From contig JAQBPZ010000132.1 in NCBI GenBank assembly GCA_028287225.1, positions 1 to 9,805 on the forward strand: a stretch of 9,805 nt of DNA. Reading direction: 5' to 3'. A program made the translations under genes and the position numbers. Positions 6,502 to 9,805 of this stretch are shown here, piece by piece; within the stretch, counting starts at the first letter, position 1; every line of letters begins with the position of its first letter. Origin of the DNA: Gemmatimonadota bacterium. GTDB taxonomy: Bacteria; Gemmatimonadota; Gemmatimonadetes; Gemmatimonadales; Gemmatimonadaceae. A model generated the notes under the pieces. It was given only the letters and a program-made list of their open reading frames with translations. It searched no databases and was not told the DNA's origin.

Positions 6502-7498
6502 CCCACGACGCCACGCGTCGCGCCTGCTTCTCACCCTGGCCCTGGTGACGGGGTGCCACGGGGGCGGCACCGGCGAGGCGAAGGTCGTGGTGCCGCGCGG
6601 CTCGTCGCTGCGCACCGCGGCGGACTCGCTGGCGCGCGCGGGGGTCATCCAGAACGCGACCGCCTTTCGCCTGTACGCCATGGTGCGCGGCCACAGCCGG
6701 GCGATCCGGGCGGGCACGTACGTGTTCAAGCGCGGCCTCTCGTGGGGCGAGGTGCTCGACGACCTCCAGGGCGGAAAGGGGCTGGAGCACAGCATCACGA
6801 TTCCCGAGGGATGGTCGCTGGCGCAGATCGAGCCGCAGCTGGCGCGCGTGCTCGACGCCCCGGTGGACTCGGTGCACGCGGCCGTGCGCGACACCGCCCT
6901 GCTGCACCTGCTCGACATCCCCACGCCGACGCTCGAGGGCTACCTGTTTCCGGACACCTACGTGTTCCCGGAGGGAACCACGCCGCGCGCGGCGGTGCGC
7001 GTGATGGTGTCGCGCTTCCAGCAGGTCTGGCGCCCCGAGTGGGACGCGCAACTGCAGAAGCTGGCGATGTCGCGCAACGACGTCATGGCGCTGGCCGCGA
7101 TCGTGGAGAAGGAGGCGCGGCTCCCGGAGGAGCGCCCGGTGATCGCCGCGGTGTACATGAACCGCGTCAGGGCCGGGATGCTCCTCCAGGCCGACCCCAC
7201 GGTGCAGTACGCGCTCGGCCGTCACGTGGCGCGCGTGTTCTACAAGGACCTGGAAGTCGACTCGCCGTACAACACGTATCGCAACAAGGGGCTGCCACCC
7301 GGCCCCATCGCGTCACCGGGGCGGCCCTCAATCGTGGCCGCCCTCTTTCCGGCGAACGTGCCCTACCTGTTCTTCGTGGCGCACCCCGACGGGCATCACG
7401 AGTTCACGCGCGACTTCCGCGGGCATGGCATCGCGGTGCGGGCGGCGCGGCGGGAGTGGGATTCGGTGGCCGCACTGCGTCGCGATCCGGCGCCCTAG
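6485..7498 (+). CDS. mltG: Endolytic murein transglycosylase MltG with lipoprotein-like signal
   Basis: 337 residues from ATG 6485 (ATG 6491 is also possible). The N-terminus RSPRRHASRLLLTLALVTGC ends in a lipobox-like VTGC, with Cys24 as the predicted lipidation site. Then comes a LysM-like domain (VVVPRGSSLRTAADSLARAGVI ... GTYVFKRGLSWGEVLDDL). The YceG/MltG catalytic domain contains TIPEGWSL, LEGYLFPDTY, MALAAIVEKEA (catalytic Glu near residue 208), VYMNRVRAGMLLQADPTVQYAL, DSPYNTYRNKGLPPGPIASPG and PANVPYLFFVA. The enzyme cuts nascent glycan strands at the inner membrane and sets their length. E. coli MltG is anchored by one transmembrane helix, whereas here the hydrophobic core is short (about 9 residues) and followed by Cys-His-Gly-Gly. 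It overlaps ruvX by 17 nt. An upstream start at 6377 would place a long Cys/Pro-rich tract before the signal and is rejected. Confidence 0.93.
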   Translation: MPMPRSPRRHASRLLLTLALVTGCHGGGTGEAKVVVPRGSSLRTAADSLARAGVIQNATAFRLYAMVRGHSRAIRAGTYVFKRGLSWGEVLDDLQGGKGLEHSITIPEGWSLAQIEPQLARVLDAPVDSVHAAVRDTALLHLLDIPTPTLEGYLFPDTYVFPEGTTPRAAVRVMVSRFQQVWRPEWDAQLQKLAMSRNDVMALAAIVEKEARLPEERPVIAAVYMNRVRAGMLLQADPTVQYALGRHVARVFYKDLEVDSPYNTYRNKGLPPGPIASPGRPSIVAALFPANVPYLFFVAHPDGHHEFTRDFRGHGIAVRAARREWDSVAALRRDPAP

Positions 7499-7507
7499 GG
7501 GGCGCCG
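7488..7507. terminator. Hairpin between convergent mltG and aroH
   Basis: CGGCGCCC (7488-7495) pairs with GGGCGCCG (7500-7507), 8 bp of pure G-C around the loop TAGG, which contains the mltG stop codon. There is no T-tract on either side. Its position between two convergent genes suggests a bidirectional transcript end, probably needing Rho or acting as a 3' barrier to exonucleases. Confidence 0.5.
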
Positions 7508-7522
7508 ATGCGACGCACGGTG

Positions 7523-7924
7523 TCACGGGGCCGGCGGCTCGGCGTCGTGCAGCAGGTCGGGACGGAGCATCCGCGCACCGTGCAGGTAGACGTGGCGCAT
7601 CGCGTCGCGCGGCCGCGTGGTCTCCACGTGCAGCATGACGCGGATGCAGCGCGGGAGCGAATGGTCGGCGGGCGCCTCGGTGGCGGTGAGCATCGGCACA
7701 TCCTGCCAGCCGGCGCCGCGGGCGGCGTGGGCCGGCGCCGCCGAGTAGAGGTCGGGGGTGAGGGTGAAGAGGGCGCTCACGACGTCGTCCACCGTGAGAC
7801 CGTTGAGCTCCAGGAGGGTGCGCAGCATCTCCTGCGTCGCATCGCGCGCCGCGTCGGCTGGGACACCGGCCATCTCCACCGTCGTGGCCCCGCGCAGCGC
7901 GCGCACCTTGGGAAGTTCGGTCAT
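7523..7924 (-). CDS. aroH: Chorismate mutase, AroH class (monofunctional)
   Basis: 133 residues, compared with 127 for Bacillus subtilis AroH, and colinear with it. RALRGATTVE carries the equivalent of active-site Arg7 (R11 here), TPDLYSAAPAHAARGAGWQDVP matches the TPDL...P.KAVR..GW..VP stretch, ATEAPAD carries the Glu78 equivalent (E83), CIRVMLHV carries Arg90 (R95), and RHVYLHGARMLRPDL carries Tyr108 and the C-terminal arginine. The usual Cys75 position appears to be alanine. The trimeric enzyme converts chorismate to prephenate for Phe and Tyr synthesis. ATG 7924 is chosen; GTG 7927 directly before it is an alternative. It is divergent from the thiE-like gene with 17 nt between starts and convergent with mltG. 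No Shine-Dalgarno is visible. Confidence 0.95.
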   Translation of the reverse strand: MTELPKVRALRGATTVEMAGVPADAARDATQEMLRTLLELNGLTVDDVVSALFTLTPDLYSAAPAHAARGAGWQDVPMLTATEAPADHSLPRCIRVMLHVETTRPRDAMRHVYLHGARMLRPDLLHDAEPPAP

Positions 7925-7941
7925 CACGCGGAAGCGAGAAG

Positions 7942-8586
7942 GTGAAGGGCGCGGGCAGGCTGCATCCGTCGACGCTGCGTCTCGTCGCCATCACCGAATC
8001 CCTGCTGGCGGACGGTCCCGACGGGCTGGTGGCCCGCGCGCTCGGCGCCGTGGAGGCGGGGGCGACGATGCTGCAGCTGCGGCTCAAAGATGAGAGCGTC
8101 CGCACACTCGTGGAAGTGGCGAAGCGGCTGCGTGCGGCGTCGCCCGGCGTGCCCGTGATCGTGAACGGGCGGGCGGACGCGGCGCTGGCCGCCGGTGCGG
8201 ACGGCGTGCACCTCGGCACCGACGACCTCTCGCCGGCGGCACTGCGGCGCGTGGTGCCCGCCGGCTTCATCATCGGCGCCTCCGTGGCGGAGGTGGACGA
8301 CGCCCGTCTCCCGCTGGACGCCGACTACGTGGCGGTGGGGCCGGTATTCGGACCGGCGAGCGCGGCGGGATCCGTCGCGCCCATCGGCCTGGCCCGGCTG
8401 TCGGCATTCGTTGCCCGATGCCCCGTGCCCGTGCTGGCGCTGGGGGGCATCACCCCGGAGAACGCTGCGCAGGTGCTGGCGGCGGGCGCAGCCGGTCTCG
8501 GGGTGATCAGCGTACTTCCTGACGTGTCTGATCCGATGATGCGCGTCCGCGCGTTGCTTGCCGCCCTGGACGCCAGCGGAAGGTGA
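7942..8586 (+). CDS. thiE: Thiamine phosphate synthase-like protein (ThiE/TenI superfamily)
   Basis: 214 residues forming one TIM barrel of the ThiE/TenI family: LQLRLKD (R47, K49 retained), VNGRADAALAAGADGVHLGTDDL (72-96), FIIGASVAEVDDA, DYVAVGPVFGPAS (128-140) and PVLALGGITPENAAQVLAAGAAGLGVISVL (163-192). ThiE couples HMP-pyrophosphate to the thiazole phosphate in thiamine synthesis. Two usual ThiE active-site positions differ: the Asp of the N-D pair is Gly76, and the pyrophosphate-binding Lys of the P-T-x-T/S-K loop is Ala141 in GPASAAGS. The TenI histidine (GHVF type) is absent too. The fold call is certain, but the activity as ThiE is less so. The start is GTG 7942, since no in-frame ATG precedes the first beta strand. 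The last 80 nt overlap the HD-GYP gene on the opposite strand. No other thiamine genes are adjacent. Confidence 0.85.
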   Translation: MKGAGRLHPSTLRLVAITESLLADGPDGLVARALGAVEAGATMLQLRLKDESVRTLVEVAKRLRAASPGVPVIVNGRADAALAAGADGVHLGTDDLSPAALRRVVPAGFIIGASVAEVDDARLPLDADYVAVGPVFGPASAAGSVAPIGLARLSAFVARCPVPVLALGGITPENAAQVLAAGAAGLGVISVLPDVSDPMMRVRALLAALDASGR

Positions 8587-9334
8587 TGTCGGGCACGTTG
8601 GGCTCGTCGCGGCCGGTGCGCCGCTGCCGGGGCGGCTCGGACCACGCGGCGACCTTGCGCTCGGTGGCGGCGATCTGCTCGAAGACGGCGGGAAAGGTGA
8701 AGAGGTCCACGAGCTCGGGATCGAACTGCGTGCCGCGTCCGGCGATGATCACGTCGAGACCGGCCTTGATGGACTGCGCACCGCGGTAGCGACGGCGGTG
8801 GGTCACGGCGTCGAAGGTGTCGGCGATCGCGACGATCCGGGCTGCCAGGGGGATGCGATGGCCCTTGAGGTGGCGGGGATATCCCGAGCCGTCCCATTTC
8901 TCGTGATGCGAGAGGACGCCTTCGGGAAGCTCGGGGTAGAATCCGTTGAGGGGCCCGAGCACTTCCGCGCCGCGCTTGGGGTGGGTGGCGATGGCGCGCC
9001 GCTCGGCGCGGTTGAGGCGCTTGTCGTCGTGGATGATGTCGAAGAGCGCCTCGTGGATCTTCCCGATGTCGTGGAAGAGGGCGACGCGCTCGATGACCTT
9101 GCGCTCGTGGTCGGAGACGCCGGCGGCGTCGGCGAGGATGAGGGCGTAGGTGGCGACGCGTCGGACGTGGGTGCCGGTATCGGCGTCGTTGGCGTCGATG
9201 GCGTTGAGGAGGGTCTCGAGGCTGGCGGCGGCGAAGCGTTCGGCGGTGCGGCGGCTGGCCTTCTCGCGACGGAGGAGCAGTCCGACGGCAGTGCCGGCGG
9301 CGACGGCGGCAATGGCCCGGGTGGGGAATGGCAT
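8507..9334 (-). CDS. HD-GYP domain protein, putative cyclic-di-GMP phosphodiesterase
   Basis: 275 residues from ATG 9334. A short hydrophobic segment (AIAAVAAGTAVGLLL, about 7-21) followed by RREK could anchor it in the membrane. A full HD-GYP domain follows: DADTGTHVRRVATYALILA (H56), VALFHDIGKIHEALFDIIH (HD at 88-89), ERRAIATHPKRGAEVL (H118), LSHHEKWDGSGYPRHLKG (HH at 143-144, GYP at 151-153), and RIVAIADTFDAVTHRRRYR (D172). All metal-ligand motifs and the GYP signature are present, so hydrolysis of cyclic di-GMP is expected from the family. There is no receiver or sensor domain. The frame stays open upstream to 9571, but that part is translated tandem repeat, so MPFPTRAIAA is taken as the start. 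The C-terminus (after PNVPDITFRWRP) overlaps the thiE-like gene antisense. It lies downstream of the rRNA terminator. Confidence 0.9.
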   Translation of the reverse strand: MPFPTRAIAAVAAGTAVGLLLRREKASRRTAERFAAASLETLLNAIDANDADTGTHVRRVATYALILADAAGVSDHERKVIERVALFHDIGKIHEALFDIIHDDKRLNRAERRAIATHPKRGAEVLGPLNGFYPELPEGVLSHHEKWDGSGYPRHLKGHRIPLAARIVAIADTFDAVTHRRRYRGAQSIKAGLDVIIAGRGTQFDPELVDLFTFPAVFEQIAATERKVAAWSEPPRQRRTGRDEPNVPDITFRWRPGRQATRGRASSDQTRQEVR

Positions 9335-9381
9335 GCTCGTGCAGAAGGCAAGATGCGCTCCCCCGGTCGGCTGTGCTCGTA

Positions 9382-9486
9382 CCTGGGCTTGGCGCGTACG
9401 TGAATTCAGTGCGCCCGGCGCCTGGGCTTGGCGCGCACGCGAGTTCTGCGCGCCGGTCGCCTGGGGCTTGGCGCGTACGCGAATCC
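9382..9486. repeat. 39-bp tandem repeat, nearly three copies
   Basis: Copies begin at 9382, 9421 and 9460, giving an exact 39-bp period. Each opens with CCTGGG(G)CTTGGCGCG, followed by YACGYGARTYC (about 26 conserved bases), then a more variable 13-bp GC-rich spacer. The third copy is the left arm of the palindrome at 9460-9579. Because 39 is a multiple of 3, the repeats keep the upstream extension of the HD-GYP frame open. Confidence 0.85.
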
Positions 9487-9579
9487 CGACGAATGCGCGA
9501 CGAATCCCCTCAAATACTGCCGTCTTCGTGCTGATTCGCTGCCCATTCGTAGCGATTCGCGTACGCGCCAAGGCCCAGG
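9460..9579. repeat. Imperfect palindromic (MITE/REP-like) element, about 120 bp
   Basis: The left arm 9460-9507 and right arm 9532-9579 are reverse complements at 41 of 48 positions by hand alignment, around a 24-nt loop (9508-9531) that is comparatively A/T-rich (contains CAAATACTG). The outer 26 bp differ at one base only. Mismatches cluster in the inner half, where the motifs ACGAATG and CGAATC stay paired. No open reading frame of transposase type is inside. The structure fits a small non-autonomous palindromic element or an extragenic stem-loop. Confidence 0.8.
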
Positions 9580-9585
9580 CTCGTG

Positions 9586-9647
9586 GCGGAGAGCGGAGAG
9601 CGGAGAGCAGGAGAGCCGGAGAGCGGGAGAGCGGGAGAGCGGGAGGG
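9586..9647. repeat. Purine-rich 7/8-bp microsatellite (GCGGAGA / GCGGGAGA)
   Basis: About eight units run in tandem: three 7-bp GCGGAGA units, then 8-bp variants GCAGGAGA and GCCGGAGA, then GCGGGAGA units ending in GGGAGGG. The plus strand is almost entirely purine apart from one C (occasionally two) per unit. It lies between the palindrome and the rRNA terminator. The unit-length change suggests slippage history. Confidence 0.85.
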
Positions 9648-9656
9648 TGGAAACAC

Positions 9657-9696
9657 GAAACGCCCCCTCGTGGCGTGAAGCCAGAGGGGGCGTTTC
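9657..9696 (-). terminator. Strong intrinsic terminator of the rRNA operon
   Basis: GAAACGCCCCCTC (9657-9669) and GAGGGGGCGTTTC (9684-9696) form a perfect 13-bp stem. Within the loop TGGC/GCCA pairs around GTGAA, extending the helix past one unpaired G. On the minus strand the stem's 3' arm ends in GCGTTTC and is followed by GTGTTTCC, a modest T-rich tail. It lies 5 nt beyond the 3' end of the 5S rRNA, the expected place for the rrn terminator. Confidence 0.9.
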
Positions 9697-9701
9697 TGAT
9701 A

Positions 9702-9805
9702 GGTGCCGGCGACGGCCTACTCTCCCGCGTCCTCTCGGACGGAGTACCATCGGCGCTGTAGGGCTTAACGACCGTGTTCGGGATGGGAACGGGTGTGGCC
9801 CCTAC
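9702..9805 (-). rRNA. rrf: 5S ribosomal RNA, partial (5' end beyond the window)
   Basis: The minus strand reads GTAGGGGCCACACCCGTTCC, then CATCCCGAACACGG, then GCGCCGATGGTACTCC and GGACGCGGGAGAGTAGG before GCCGTCGCCGGCACC. These are the conserved loop B/C and helix IV-V blocks of bacterial 5S rRNA (compare CCCATGCCGAACTC, GCGCCGATGGTAGT and GCGAGAGTAGG of E. coli). The 3' strand of helix I ends near 9702-9704. About 10-15 nt at the 5' end lie outside the window. 23S and 16S genes would be expected further right on the same strand. Confidence 0.96.

Noticed and set aside
9382..9579. A CRISPR-like array
   Set aside because: There are only three direct copies, the 13-bp spacers are too short, the repeats differ from each other, one copy is inverted, and there are no cas genes.
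9406..9750. A 114-codon minus-strand open frame through the repeats, microsatellite, terminator and 5S region
   Set aside because: It is made of repeat DNA and structural RNA sequence, so coding is implausible.

Overview
The window is a GC-rich (visibly around 70%) bacterial chromosomal segment made mostly of housekeeping genes. The style suggests Gemmatimonadota or a neighbouring high-GC Gram-negative phylum: an MCE/MlaD-type lipid-transport protein ending in a KKHPFRYISF tail, weak or absent Shine-Dalgarno sequences, GTG starts, a canonical Rho, and intergenic palindromic repeats. This placement is an inference from gene content and base composition, not a proven assignment. The base and codon style looks uniform, and I see no phage, integrase, transposase or CRISPR signal.

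Left part, minus strand (1-3113): a likely three-gene operon. In transcription order it holds a metallo-beta-lactamase-fold protein with two rhodanese domains (persulfide dioxygenase/CstB-like), an FAD/NAD(P)-dependent oxidoreductase of the type often found beside or fused to SelD, and an ECF-family sigma factor whose start overlaps the oxidoreductase stop (TGATG). The sigma factor runs off the left edge. Together these suggest a sulfane-sulfur or redox response unit with its own sigma factor.

Middle (3114-5846), plus strand: an A/T-rich divergent promoter region, tRNA-Arg(CCG), a terminator-like hairpin, an MCE-domain protein, and the transcription terminator gene rho behind its own promoter and a roughly 140-nt leader.

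Centre-right (5847-7498), plus strand: a repeat-rich intergenic stretch, then ruvX (yqgF) overlapping mltG. This mltG has a lipoprotein-like signal peptide instead of the usual transmembrane anchor. mltG ends in a hairpin facing the convergent aroH.

Right part (7523-9805): aroH (class II chorismate mutase, minus) and a thiE-like gene (plus) diverge with only 17 nt between starts. The thiE-like gene overlaps antisense with an HD-GYP domain gene (minus). Beyond that lie 39-bp tandem repeats, a ~120-bp imperfect palindrome built from the same sequence, a purine-rich microsatellite, a strong intrinsic terminator and the 3' part of a 5S rRNA gene. The rest of an rRNA operon is presumably just outside the right edge.

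I do not see a convincing new multi-gene system. The most interesting items are the palindrome/tandem-repeat family with a degenerate relative downstream of rho, the sulfur-redox/sigma operon, the lipoprotein-type MltG, the altered active site of the ThiE-like protein, and a possible rho leader peptide.
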